From NCBI GenBank assembly GCA_949825065.1, contig OX463856.1:17661932-17725931 (forward strand): a stretch of DNA of 64,000 nucleotides. Direction: 5' to 3'. The position numbers were made by a program, and so were the translations under genes. Shown in pieces: positions 32,965 through 44,109 of the stretch. Under the pieces are notes generated by a model that was not told the DNA's origin, ran no database searches, and saw nothing but the letters and a program-made list of their open reading frames with translations. The stretch's first letter is position 1; every line of letters starts with the position of its first letter. This DNA is from Odontocerum albicorne. Lineage: Eukaryota; Arthropoda; Insecta; Trichoptera; Odontoceridae.

Positions 32965-33860
32965 TTATCTGAGAAAAGACTACCTTAATAACAAAATTCC
33001 CTAGTTATATTTGAAAATTTATTTCAACGATAAATTTCAACAGTTGAGTTTATATTAATATCGTTTCACAAATAATAATTAAAGATACTTTGTATAAGGT
33101 TGTTTCGTTGTAAAATAGTACCTAAATACCGCTTTGTTTTTGAATTTATTAAAGACAGCCCAAACAGAAACGGAAAGGTCTCCTAGCTGAGTTATTTTTT
33201 TATGCGGAAAGGTAACTTTTAATTTGAATTAATATATGTTTATATATTTTTAATTAAACGTTCTCGATACACAAAATCTCTCGAAATATTAATTTTGGAA
33301 CATTATACTGTAGATAAAAGGACCAGCTATTTAAAGGCGCTTTTCAATTAATTGCTTCTTCTAACGCTGTTCTTTTTTAATAATTATTAACGACAACCTA
33401 TTCACAACAATTTAATTCAATTTATAAAGAAATGTTTATCTTCTCCTTTTGTGTGTAAATCGATTACCTATTATATTAAATGGTTTCTTGGTTGTAAATT
33501 ACCAAAATCATTTAATCTACTTTATGGTATGTTGCCAAAGTAGTTAAAGAAATCATTGTTCGATCAATTCTTTACACATGTCCGTGTCAAAATCTTTCGT
33601 TGTTTTTTTTTTCAACTCCATCTTAAGATCAAGTTGTTGCATATCATCCGTATTTCAGTCATTGTGAATTATATTTCAAACATGTTTAAGATACATCGCA
33701 TAATTTTTATGCTTAATTTTCATATGAATATAAAAATTAAAGAGGTATACATGTTCACAAATTTCACTACAATAGACAACCTATTGTAATTTTATCTTGA
33801 ATAGCCGAGCTCTTGAAGACTATGATCAAATACTGAGATCCTCAATTAATCCACAAGTGC
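32965..33860. other. No recognisable content
   Basis: AT-rich. Frames here (for example 33556-33789) look like random AT-rich translation, with many F, I and K. Confidence 0.5.
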
Positions 33861-33869
33861 AACACCAAC

Positions 33870-34190
33870 TCAGGAAAATCTACTAAATTTAATTAATGAT
33901 CTATCTTTTCGAGAGCTTTGGATGACGGAAAATTAGTTGATTGATCCTGTTCTAATTTCTCGGAGGTTTTCGACTGAGTAAATCACAAATGGCTCCTAGA
34001 AAAACTAAAGGATAATTTTGATGTTCAGGATAACTTTATTGATTTATCTTTCGATAACTTTACCAATAAGAGACCATTTATATCACAAGGTTTTTATAAA
34101 TCTAATCACTTCAAAGCATATTAAACGTCCCCCAAGGGTACAATTTGAGACCTAGGCTCTTCCATATCTTCATAAACGATATTGGTTAAA
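33870..34190 (+). pseudogene. LINE reverse transcriptase palm relic (CR1/jockey group)
   Basis: Reads FSEVFD-stop-VNHKWLLEKL, FDNFTNKRPFISQGFYKSNH, then in a shifted frame VPQGYNLRPRLFHIFINDIG. These correspond to RT motif A (FxxAFDxVNHxxLLxKL), the intervening YLxNRxQ segment, and motif B (VPQGSxLGPLLFxIFINDI). The catalytic xFADD box is not found downstream: the relic ends in AT-rich DNA with a short duplicated phrase, 'gctgaagttagccgattatgg', at 34226 and 34260. Confidence 0.8.
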
Positions 34191-34225
34191 TAATCAAGTA
34201 CAGTATCCGGTGGTATGTACAAAGC

Positions 34226-34280
34226 TGAAGTTAGCCGATTATGGTAGACGCTCTACAATGCTGAAGTTAGCCGATTATGG
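34226..34280. repeat. Short direct duplication
   Basis: 'gctgaagttagccgattatggt' near 34226 and 'gctgaagttagccgattatggc' near 34260 form a 34-35-bp spaced direct repeat. Confidence 0.8.
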
Positions 34281-34502
34281 CAGGCAGTCTCTTTCTTAAC
34301 CCCGATGTGTATTACTTACCGCCGGGTACTTGTACTCTCAGTATTCATCATTCGATTAGAAATCATAACGTCAGTAAACGAATCTTTCCCATACATGATA
34401 AAATTAAGCTTGTTTTGTTAGATTTTAATCATAGAATTTTAACGTGCTTTACTGTCTTCTTTTTGTCCGATTAGTGTCCGAAAAAATAAAAACGATATCA
34501 AC

Positions 34503-34542
34503 TACATACATATACTATGTCAAGACATAGTATATGTATGTA
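34503..34542. repeat. Perfect 19-bp inverted repeat, 2-nt spacer
   Basis: Arms 34503-34521 (tacatacatatactatgtc) and 34524-34542 are exact reverse complements separated by 'aa'. A second small inverted repeat (atcaag / cttgat) lies at 34544-34560. Near-perfect palindrome. Confidence 0.98.
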
Positions 34543-34689
34543 TATCAAGACATACTTGATTAAATTATGGTTATCAGTAAATATCTTGTTCTCTAAATAA
34601 TTAATAAACATATCAGATAAAAAAACAGATAATGGACCATATGTACATATAAACCTTGTCCATAAACTTAAAATCAATTGCAGAAAATA

Positions 34690-35045
34690 AATTGAAAAGA
34701 GAAGCTATCATAAGGTCTGGGCTCTTCTCATTACACCACTCACAGATACACACCACCAATATAGGACAAGACCGGCCGCGAGGACATCAGATTTTTTTCA
34801 GCCCACACCTTCGTGAATGGAAGTGGAATGTGAGTGGAAGGCGGGGTAGAGGAAAACCAAGGAAAGTATAGTTGAATAATGTTTTTTAATAAGAATCGTT
34901 GAAAGTCAGAATAATCTAGGAGCTATATGAGAAGGTGTATTTACGAGTATGTGAGAGAGGCAAAATATGAGGGTCGAAATAGGAAAGTTTGGCGCTTTGT
35001 CCTCTCTATTTACCTCAGAAGGGAAATGGCGTGATTGTATGTAGT
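34690..35045 (+). repeat. LINE-B 3' region
   Basis: 'gtgagtggaaggcggggtag' and 'aaaaccaaggaaag' (GRGKPRK), then 'gcaaaatatgagggtcgaaataggaaagtttggcgctttgtcctctc' (NRKVWRFVLS), ending 'cagaagggaaatggcgtgatt'. It is the most complete LINE-B 3' end on the plus strand and shows the family terminus also seen inverted at 16440, 24055, 36685 and 59845. Confidence 0.75.
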
Positions 35046-35609
35046 TTAGACTAGTTTGTACTCTTTTTTCGTTTATTTTCGAATTTTTTAAAAGTAAAAT
35101 TTAATGTTTTGTTCATATAAACGATTTTTTTGTACAGTATAATTATTTAAGTCTTACCTTCCTTTTCTCCTTCAGTATTCCACCCCAAGTACCAGTTACC
35201 CTGTATATAAAATGAAACTTTAAGTTTAACTGACAGCTCCGTATTAGAGTAAACCTCAACTAAAAGCTGGTCACCAAATTCATGTTCAAAATATTAAATT
35301 GAAATTACGCCACCTAAAATTAAACTTAACCTTAGATTGTCTTAGCTTGAGTTTTATAATTGATCTTAGTTTTTGGTTTATGTTTGTTTTCTTGAGTAAT
35401 TCTTTTATTAGATGGGTCTTTTTGTTTAAATGTCAAGTAGATACATAACTAGGTGGTTTAGTTAATTAATCATACAAAAAATGGGATTCATGGTGTTATT
35501 TCAATTTATATTTTGTCTGTCTCAAAGTTTTTAAGATATATGGGTATCATGTGCAGATTTAGTATCACTTGAAAACAACCCTATTGGAGTCGACTTGAAT
35601 AATATATTA

Positions 35610-35750
35610 TTATACACGTATATGAACACTTCACACATACACTACACTCCCCCTTAAGCCGAATGTGTAACTATCACATATCGGAATATTTCTTTGTAAT
35701 TCTTCTTCCCAAGATAAGTTTTCTGCGGTTTTCTTACCAAATAGAATACA
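35610..35750 (-). repeat. Family C 3' part, inverted
   Basis: The plus strand 'gaacacttcacacatacac', 'cttaagccgaatgtg' and 'ataagttttctgcggttttctt' is the reverse of 39100-39200 and of the tail at 56860-56950. Confidence 0.55.
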
Positions 35751-35784
35751 ATTCTAGTATATGAACTCCCCGTAATTCAATTAA

Positions 35785-36000
35785 TTCCAGTGAGCTGGAG
35801 AGAGTTCAACACGAGTGTTCGCATTACATTAATTTGAAATATGGTCTAAATAAGGAATGCCATCAATTATAATTTATTATAAACGTATATACTCAATCTG
35901 ATAAGTCTGTCTGATCGATGAATAATAGCAGACTTGATTGTACTTTTTAGAGTCGTGAATGGAATGCTTTTTAGAGTTACGAATGGAATAACAAACGAGC
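35785..36000 (+). pseudogene. LINE C-terminal relic
   Basis: Reads SSELERVQHECSHYINLKYG, like the 'LExVQRRFLRYxxxKxG' block that follows the thumb in jockey/CR1-group LINE proteins. Repeated 'cgaatggaat' strings follow (tttttagagt.gtgaatgg and ttttagagttacgaatgg). Short and degenerate. Confidence 0.45.
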
Positions 36001-36009
36001 AGGCAGCAA

Positions 36010-36680
36010 GATACATGTCTATGTAAAAATTTTAGATCGAATTATTTTGCGAATTCTCCCTAGTCAAGACTTCACGGGATCGAACATTTTTTAAGGAAGT
36101 TTGTTGGCCTATAAGAGGTGTCTGAAAAGACACTTAAGAATATTCAAGTCTTGAGATAATAGCCTGCGTGTATCTTGAAGACTTTTAAAGAACTTCTTTG
36201 AATGCTTTCTAATTAGTTGTATTTTATCTAATCTTGTATTTTCCCCCCGCGTTGAAGGATATTTGTGAAGCTGTGCTTACCGGTTTCGTTATGTATATTT
36301 TGTTTTCAATTTGTTGTTTAATCTAGTCTGCCTTATTCAGAACCATTGGAATATAGGTCGACATGAAACTCGTTGTTCGTGGTTGTGTTTGTTTTTTTAA
36401 GTTTTGTTTTTTATGGTTAATTAAAAAACAAACAGTCTCTTGAGTACATTATACAAGTGATGCATACACAAATGGAAACTAGTAAAGTAAATTTTTAAAA
36501 AACACTTTTAGATGGTAAGCAATAATAGCCCATGTGAAGAGGCAACAACAATCACACACATTTAACACGTGTGAGTATTATTACCAGATGAACTTTTTTT
36601 ATAAGACTAATTTCTTTTTTTTTTGTGTACCATCGGGAATCGAACCCAAACACCCAGGATGGAAATGAAGTGCTTTTTTA
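36010..36680. other. No recognisable content
   Basis: No assigned feature. 36620-36660 (gggaatcgaacccaaacaccc) could be the minus-strand B box of a SINE fragment. Confidence 0.4.
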
Positions 36681-36684
36681 CATT

Positions 36685-36870
36685 TATACACACCATCAAC
36701 CCGTTTTCGCAGATGTAGGCAGAGAGGAGAGGACGCCAGACTTTCATATCTTGACATATATATTTCTCTTCTTCTACATTCATACACTTTCTCATACAGC
36801 GCTTACGATTTCTCTTACTTCATAGATTCATTATTTCTAAATATTATTCACTTACTCTATCTATACCCTC
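36685..36870 (-). repeat. LINE-B 3' end fragment
   Basis: The plus strand 'acaccatcaacccgttttcgcag', 'gagaggacgccagactttcatatc' and 'cttctacattcatacac' is the reverse of the LINE-B terminus. The same phrases are at 16455-16545 and 24060-24130. Confidence 0.65.
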
Positions 36871-36929
36871 ATTGGTATTACTCTTCCAGACACATTTGCG
36901 CTGTCTATTTATTGTGTTACTTTATTCAA

Positions 36930-37015
36930 TCAAAAGACAATTTTATAAAGTGCCGTTTAGAGAGAAAACTGTCCTCAAAGGCGTTCTAACTTGGAACTCA
37001 ACCCCACTTTTATTT
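36930..37015 (+). repeat. Family C core fragment
   Basis: 'ttttataaagtgccgtttagagagaa', 'tcctcaaaggcgttctaac' and 'ggaactcaacccc' match 38880-38950. Confidence 0.6.
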
Positions 37016-37382
37016 TACTATCACGTACATCTTAATTCATTTATTCCTCCATTTATTCAGTCAAGTAGTTTACCAACGTGAATTAAAAAACATGGTATTT
37101 TAATTTCCATAAATATTAGTATACAAAGCATGCACTGCTTAATTGAAGATTTGGCGACTTTATTTTACTATAATTTAAACCAAAATATTAGATCAATTAG
37201 TTTAAATTCATTTTGCACGACGCTAAACATAAAAACTCAAATATTGAATATATTAAAATTTTAACAAGTCCTAAAAGCAACCAGAATCCTTAATCTCCAG
37301 GACATCGAAACAGGCTTCTGTCGTACACTATAATTTAGCGTTTCCACACAGAAAAGCATTGGCTAAGTAGGGAATAATTTAC

Positions 37383-37435
37383 GGGCTCTGGCCCGCTCTG
37401 GCCCGCTCTGGCCCGCTCCGGCCCGCTCGGGCTCC
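37383..37435. repeat. GC-rich decamer array
   Basis: 'ggcccgctct' is repeated four times with single-base changes and flanked by 'gggctct' and 'cgggctcc'. About 80% G+C in a ~30% G+C neighbourhood. Confidence 0.95.
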
Positions 37436-37439
37436 GTGA

Positions 37440-37950
37440 CTGTTTGCGAGATTCGATTAAGGCCTACAAAGCACCCTTGATTACCATCCGATGGTTTGCT
37501 CTGAGTCACCTCTTGTCATTCCAGATAATGGATGTTCATTTACTTATTGTAATTGGAAAACGGATCATCAACAACCAGAGAATGGTGGATTTTATTTGCT
37601 TATTTATTGATTTAAAAACTAGAATTGTGATTCTTGGATAATTTATGCTTCATAATAGAATAAATAATACAATTAATAAAAAGTTGGCATGAGATGCTCA
37701 GAATACCTTTTTTCAAGAGAAAGAAAATATGTGAAATATATTTTCTCGTTGCGTATGCTTATGATAAAATGTACCATGTATATCAGAAGTTAATTCGTCT
37801 AGTGTGGACTTGGGCAAAGCGTATGGCCTTATAATAAGAGGCAAGTTATGGAAAATATTAAATGAATGTGGTGTTGAATGTAAATATGTAAATTATTGCT
37901 TCATTATGTACTAAAAGTAGAGCATGTATTAGACTAAACGGTTTCTTAAC
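37440..37950. other. No recognisable content
   Basis: A 65-codon frame at 37444-37641 shows no family similarity. The rest is AT-rich. Confidence 0.45.
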
Positions 37951-37954
37951 TAAT

Positions 37955-38160
37955 TGGTTAAAAGACATTGTATTTTTGCTGTATCAAACACTGTTTATTC
38001 CACTTTTTGTAACGGTATGACCCTACCGGTTTCAAGGCTTTCACCGCATCATCAGGGGAGCACAAACAAGACTGAATTATGTTCGAACTGGTACCAAAAT
38101 ACACACTTCTAATGGTAAACAATCGGGTTGGGGACTGCGGTTGGAGGGAGGGAGAAGTGT
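37955..38160 (-). mobile_element. Penelope-like element 3' tail (copy 3, inverted)
   Basis: The reverse complement gives ctccctccctccaaccgcag, one single unit equivalent to the 40-bp repeat of copy 1 (cccgattgtttaccattag), then 'ggtaccagttcgaaca', 'gatgcggtgaaagcc', 'ttgaaaccggtagggtcatac' and 'aaaaagtggaataaacagtg'. Same order as 51880-52040. No coding part. Confidence 0.85.
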
Positions 38161-38589
38161 GTTGCTTCAAATATCCAAAACATGCAAACTAGGATCAGAT
38201 CTCAGATAGCCCCAGGGAAGGTAAAAAAAAGTGAACAATTAATTTCAAAAAGATTTTCCCCCGCAAAATTCTATAGAATAGAATTGCTCATAAAAATAAA
38301 CTTGAGTCTTAACTAAGGATCATTATAAAACGTCGTATAGGTACTCCTTCAAAACACAGGAAAAATTTTATATCAAACAAGACCCTAAATCATTTTAGAA
38401 ATTCATTGACTTCGAACGAAACAATGACGAGATAATTAACTCGATAACTTGGAATGGATAAATGATTCATCGACAGGAAATGGCTTACATTTTAGCTGGT
38501 TTTTAACATGGAGATATAAATAGAAATTCTCGTATCCAAGGAATATGTGAAGTAGAAAATATTGTGACTTAGAGTAGAAACTGCTGAAG

Positions 38590-38735
38590 ACGCTGGTGAA
38601 ACCATATGAAAAGGATAGATAATAGAAGAATTCCGTATATGGCAATGCATCAAATACCTGCTGACAGTCGTTTCCCAGTAACATCTCCAAAAAGAAGAAA
38701 GAATACCTGGAAGTCAACGTCTTAAGAGAAACAGG
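38590..38735 (+). pseudogene. RTE-like LINE C-terminal fragment
   Basis: Reads MKRIDNRRIPYMAMHQIPAD, SRFPVTSPKRRKNTWKSTS, matching 'RMxDNRIPKxALxxxPxxxRxxGxPxxTW' near the end of RTE-like proteins. Short, with a stop immediately after. Confidence 0.45.
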
Positions 38736-38860
38736 TTCAATATTAACAGACCACAAGTTTTAGATGCCCAAATTGAAATATTCTAACACCATTTAATTAA
38801 AAAAATTTACAATAACGCAGAAGGGGAAACTAGATTTGGTTCGTGCGGATGACTAGGTGG

Positions 38861-39205
38861 TTATAATAATAATAAAAAGGCAACTTATATAGCGCCGTTT
38901 AAAGAACAGGGTTTTCTCAAGGGCGCCCAAATCTGGATTTGAACCCCTTTTTTTGTCAGATTAAAAATATTACAAAATAAATATATGTATATATCAGAGG
39001 AGTGTAAAGATAGGACGGCGTTGACTGCTGTCCATTATATTTAGTACTTCCCCGCATATGCATTGTTGAAGAAAACGTATTTGATTCTCAAACCTCGGAA
39101 AATTAACCGAGAGAAGACGAACTAAAAAAAAATTTTGTAGAACTTACAATGTGTGATAGAAACACATTCGGCTTTATGTGTACAGTGTTCATGTATAATC
39201 ATAAA
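38861..39205 (+). mobile_element. Family C repeat, long copy
   Basis: Begins '(aat)n aaaaggcaacttatatagcgcc', 'ctcaagggcgcccaaatctgg' and 'atttgaacccc'. After a variable middle it continues with 'tgtagaacttacaatgtgtgatag', 'cacattcggctttatgtgtacagtgttcatg' and 'ataaattttgacc'. The same order occurs at 56640-56960 and, inverted, at 58680-59000. Non-coding, about 330 bp. Probably a SINE or short non-autonomous element, though a clear Pol III promoter is not visible. Confidence 0.6.
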
Positions 39206-39209
39206 TTTT

Positions 39210-41240
39210 GACCTTATATTATGTTATATACGGTAATGTTTTTTTTTGCATTTGTTCCACAATTTTTTTGATAAAGTTATAAATTAAGTAAAATTATCAT
39301 CATTTTCCTCATATAACATCCCTTAAATCTTTAGAAAAGGCTTGCCTTATTCCTTTTGTTAGAAATATCTTCCCCTAACTACACAGGCATGCAGATGAAG
39401 CGGCGTTATACCCATTACCAGGATGCGTGGTGCGTGGTGCGCGTTCCTTGCAAGAAAGTTAACGCGTGACACGCCGGCAGCATCCTCAAAGTACATTAAT
39501 TTATGTGAAGAGTTTAGACAAAAAGGGGCATATATTCAAAATATTTCCAAGGAAAATGTATGCTCTTGTAGTTTTACTAATTTTATATTAATAATATTGC
39601 TTATTGGTCAACAATGGGATATCCCTCGTGACTATGTAACATAAGATTGTCAGTAATTTTGTTGATTAAAACACGTGTTCGTGAATTGGTTTATACTGTA
39701 AAAGTTGTTGTACTTCAAAATGCACGCAATCTTGATAAATCAGTGCCAAAGTTCTGATGGCCTGGAAATATAAGTTCCAAGAAGATCTGCAGATTATTTT
39801 TCTGGTCGACGTCGGAAATCCAACCCGATTTGTCAGATTCCTAAAATTTTACCATTTAAAAACTAACGTCAAAACCAATCATAAGTACGCGTTTTATTAT
39901 CACTAAACCATTTTTATTATCACCAAAGTGAATAAAAGTTTGTAAATCAACTCACTCTTTTAATATTTCTTGCCTCCTGTAAACTTTAGGGAAAAAATGG
40001 TTGCGTCACTTTACCTCTCACCTTTCCTCATACAGTACAAAAAAACCTATTTTCTTTTTATATGAACAATGAGATAAAATCAGTTTGGTGGGTGGAAAAG
40101 GAAAAAATATTACTTTTGTTTAAAAGAAATATCTATGCCAAAGATAAATGGGTGAAACATAAGATTTTCTTTGTGAATTTCTGCTGCGAATTAGTTTTTT
40201 TTGGGATATTAACTTATACCATCGTACGTTCAAGCTTAGCAAATGAAAAAAAATTATACAAAAACCAACATAATACACTGGGTGTGTAGAATATAAAGAA
40301 ATGGTCTGAAATATTTTGAAATATCAACGATGAGTAGGAAAAGGCGGGGTTGGTGGGTAAGAAAAAAACACGCCATTGTAAAAAATTATGATTTTTCAAA
40401 TCGCTGTTTGAAAAAAATTATAAAACTAAAAGCCTATCAGTTCACGGTAGTTAGTCTAAACAAAGGTTTAAAATGTTGCTTGCTCTTGTACTGCAGACTA
40501 GCAGGTACTAATTGTGTATACAAGGCAGAAGCATTGCGAATTGGTTATATAACATATGTACTCGTATATAGCTGAACACTGTGCTCCAGTTTAGATAATT
40601 TATTTATTTATTGACAAAATAAATGTCACTTAAATGTACTTGACACATTACAGTAACGATTATAAAACCGAACCTTGCCAACTTCTTAAAAAAAATAGTA
40701 ATTCAAGATACGTATATCTTACATAATATAATGTATGAAAATACCAATAATACGGAAAGTAAAAAAAAATAAGTAAATTCGACTAATAATACAAAATTTA
40801 AGTAGAAAAATAATTTTTTTTCGCAGAAAATAACAAGAATGAGACATAATAGTGTGGATTACAGAAAAATCTCCCAGTTAAGACTGAGTAAATGCCATAG
40901 ATGGATCCTCCTAAACTTAATAACATCTACATTAAACCAGACATGCAGTTACCCAATTGTTACGTTCTCAAGATTGATAAATTACAACGTGCAACTGTCG
41001 TTATTGAATTGCTGTGCTCACGTGAATTAATGCAAACTATCAGTCGGTTACCATACTGCACCACCTTACATATATTAAAAGAACTACTGGAAAAGAAACT
41101 ACGTTAGGAAGTACAAGATAATTTTTCTTTCAGCCAAAATTTATGCAATCTATGGCCAACCAGACTACAATCACAACTTTTTTGATAGTATGAAACTACA
41201 AGGAAACAAATTACTGAAAAATGTAATCTAATATTGCGAA
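39210..41240. other. No recognised gene
   Basis: Several 60-80-codon frames show no family similarity. A GC-richer string at 39420-39490 (gcgtggtgcgcgttccttgc ... acacgccggcagc) is unexplained. (TTTA)n at 40598-40612 may be a LINE tail remnant. Confidence 0.45.
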
Positions 41241-41244
41241 AAAC

Positions 41245-41790
41245 AGTTATGGAGTTTAGGTATCTTGGAGTGAGCATCAGTAGCAATGGAAATCTGTATG
41301 ATGAAATCTAGAGACAGGTCAATAAGGCGGCTGCAATATCGGGATGCCTAAGAACACCGGTGTGGAATAATAAACACATGAGAATAGAAAGTAAAGACAA
41401 AATATACAAGACATGTATGAGACCGATAGCCACCTACGGAATAGAGACCAGAGCAGACACATCTGGAACAAAATCTCTCCTGAGAACCTCGGAAATGAAA
41501 ACACTGAGATGTATAACCGGAAACACACTAAGAGATAGAATCAGAAACACCGAAATAAGGAGAAAGTGTAGTACGGAAGACATCGTCAGGTGGGGAAGAC
41601 AACGAAGGCGATACTGGAACGAACATGTAAACAGAATGCAAGACGACAGACTTCCAGGTGTCGCCCTTCAAGGGAACCCAGCCGGAAGAAGATTACCGGG
41701 AAGACCTCCGAAGAGATGGCGTGACAACTGGCAATCCACGTCACAAGAAGGGGAACAAGCGGAACAAACAGATCATGATCTATAGGAAGA
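41245..41790 (+). pseudogene. RTE-like LINE C-terminal region, largely open
   Basis: One frame reads MEFRYLGVSISSNGNLYDEI, a stop, RQVNKAAAISGCLRTPVW, SKDKIYKTCMRPIATYGIE, LRTSEMKTLRCITGNTLRDR, EDIVRWGRQRRRYWNEHVNR and LPGRPPKRWRDNWQS. This is the thumb and C-terminal order of RTE-like proteins: 'FxYLG', 'IYKTxxRPxxxYGxE', 'ExxTLRxITGxTLRDRIRN', 'WNxHVxRM', 'GRPxKRWxD'. Only one stop interrupts about 180 codons, so it is one of the younger relics. The catalytic palm and endonuclease are missing. It ends at a gaaga-rich stretch (41785-41815). Confidence 0.88.
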
Positions 41791-41869
41791 GGAAGAAGAA
41801 AAAGAAGAAGAATGTTTATGGTAACGTCGCAAGTGTTTATAAGTTGTACTAGATTTGAATATTTAAAAA

Positions 41870-42095
41870 TGTAGAAAAAAGGCCATATCCATTAACCCTT
41901 CCTTCCTTATGATGTGTAACTAGTACACATTGCTTCTAAGAACTTTAATATTTCTATAAATATAATAAATACTGGGTTCAGATTTTAAGTATTCCTCCGT
42001 AATACATTTACGCATTGAATGGAAAAAAATATAACAGTAAAAATTAGCACTTATCGGCCCATATCAGAGATATTTTGTGAAAGTTGGAAATAAAT
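41870..42095. other. No recognisable content
   Basis: AT-rich sequence without repeats recognised. Confidence 0.5.
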
Positions 42096-42099
42096 TCAC

Positions 42100-42310
42100 C
42101 AATACAATCAAACGTGTGCCAGTGTGTGACGTAGGTATATTAATTCTAAAAAACCACTATGGGTGAGGAAGCGACAATATTCACGTCTCACTCTCACTAC
42201 TTTGGTATATGGGAACGCAAGAAATAGAATCTCAGTTCGCTCGCTTCTCTCGCTTCAGTAGCTCTCGAGCATCCATTTGAGGTGGTCTCTTCGCCCGTTT
42301 TGTGAACGTC
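42100..42310. other. Isolated CpG-containing block of unknown origin
   Basis: 'gtgtgtgacgtagg', 'actatgggtgaggaagcgac', 'gttcgctcgcttctctcgc' and 'gagcatccatttgagg' stand out in composition from the AT-rich flanks. It could be the 5' end of an unidentified transposon or a promoter fragment. I see no coding frame downstream. Confidence 0.35.
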
Positions 42311-42319
42311 AGCCGATGT

Positions 42320-43880
42320 TTTTTTCATGTTTTCAGCAATTAAATTTCAATTATTATCCCTTTTGACTTCAAATTTAATTAATTTAAGCGATTGGCTATG
42401 AATATTCTTATTTTTTCGATTTTTAAATCGCTCATTTTTACATGTGTATTGAATACACAGTACCGGAACGCGCGGTTTTTTTTAGCACAGGAAAGGAAAG
42501 GTTAAAAAAAGTTTTAATGAATTTTAAATCGATTCGAAACCATTATATAATATGTTAAATTCAAAAAATGTCTGTACATGACCCCATTTTGATTATGGTT
42601 ATTTTTAAGATATTTGTTTATTCTACTTTTTTTTGTTATTTCGATTCACCATCATACTCAATCAGGAAAATGATTAAGACCGAAAAATAATATACTAGGT
42701 CTTTTCAAAGAAACAAAATTAAAAACTTTCATAGCAAAATTATTAAACGTTCTTGGCTCTTGACTTATTTATAATAAATTAGAAGAAAAACGACTTAATT
42801 ACTCTTTCCGTTAAATATTTATTTAATCACTAATAATTAATTTTACTTATCATCTTCCAATAAATACGAGTATGTTCGAGTGCAGTCATAGAACAAGAGT
42901 GGACTCCTTGAATCTGGTTGCGATCCCCGCGTTCATACATAATTTGGAAGCAGGAACATGCAATTCATTCGTAAACAAATATTAACAAGAACGCATTCCT
43001 AAGAGAAAGGAGTGCTTTTTACAATATCGCACATTTAAATGTTTAAATAAACAGGTGTAAACAGTTGGTCCGGCCCTTTGACAGAGGGCGAACGAAAAGG
43101 GAAGAGTTTTTGGAAGTATTGACATAGGCAAGTTAGTTAATGACTGATGTAAAGGTAGTGCGAGGAATTGTTGATCGTGATGTTGATGTAATTGTTGATA
43201 TTTTAAAACTGTTGGAATTGTATGTGAGATACCTTGGGAATTAATTGTATGTAAAGATGTGAATGTAGAGTGTGAATGTCTCAACTAAGTGTTTTAGTAT
43301 TGAAGAAAAATGTACGAAATTCGTGGTTGAAGAACGATACAACTTCAAATAGTTTAGTCTAATAGTTCTTTGTATTAACAAAAAAGTGGGTTTTGGCGTA
43401 CTTATAAACTTGTACTTTTCGGTTCGCCTTTCAATTAAAACTTAAAAAAACGTCAATGGTATATTGTGGATTATAAACAAATAAATATTAAAATTTAACA
43501 TATCAAAATATCGTATTCCACTAAAATATAAAAGTTGTGATAAAGTTATAAAATTAGATCAAAACATACAAGTTCCGTAAAAATAAAATGGTCATTAAGG
43601 ATTTTAAGGTTTAGTAAAACAATGAGATAAAGGCAGAGGGTTCTATGACTGAAGAACATATTTTCGATAATTATGGTTTAAATCCTTTTTCGGTGATTGA
43701 GTATAACAAAACACCATGCAATACTGAACATTAATTTTATCTTTCTTAATTCAGCTCATAATAAGCTTACAGACATTTGCTATTTGAGCTATATTAACGA
43801 ATGTTTAAATCATGTATCGATCAAAATATCGAATATCGAAAGCATTCATCGAACAAAAAAGAAATTATATTATTGAAATA
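42320..43880. other. No recognised gene
   Basis: A 100-codon minus frame (42982-43284) is rich in H, Q and L and matches nothing I recognise. Treated as chance. Confidence 0.4.
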
Positions 43881-43894
43881 ATATATATACTCGT

Positions 43895-44100
43895 ATATCG
43901 ATATGAATAATATTTCATATATCGACTTGACTAAAACATTTGATAGAGTTAATTATCGAATTTCATTTACAAAAATGAATCATCCTTGTATTCAATACAG
44001 TGTTTTACGACACCTTATTCCATAAGGTTCTTATCTCGTTCCTACATTATTTTTAAATTTCATCAAGTGTCAATCGATTCATCAATAAACTGTGTGTCGA
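43895..44100 (+). pseudogene. LINE reverse transcriptase relic, palm motifs A and B fused by deletion
   Basis: Reads YIDLTKTFDRVNYRIS, then shortly VLRHLIP-stop-GSYLVPTLFLNFIK. The first is motif A (xxDLxKAFDxVNHxIL) and the second motif B (VxQGSxLGPLLFxxFIND). The roughly 50 residues normally between them are mostly missing. Heavily degraded. Confidence 0.5.
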
Positions 44101-44109
44101 TTATCTAAA

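Noticed and set aside
42982..43284. 100-codon H/Q/L-rich minus frame as a gene
   Set aside because: No recognised domain and no neighbouring exons; composition fits chance translation.
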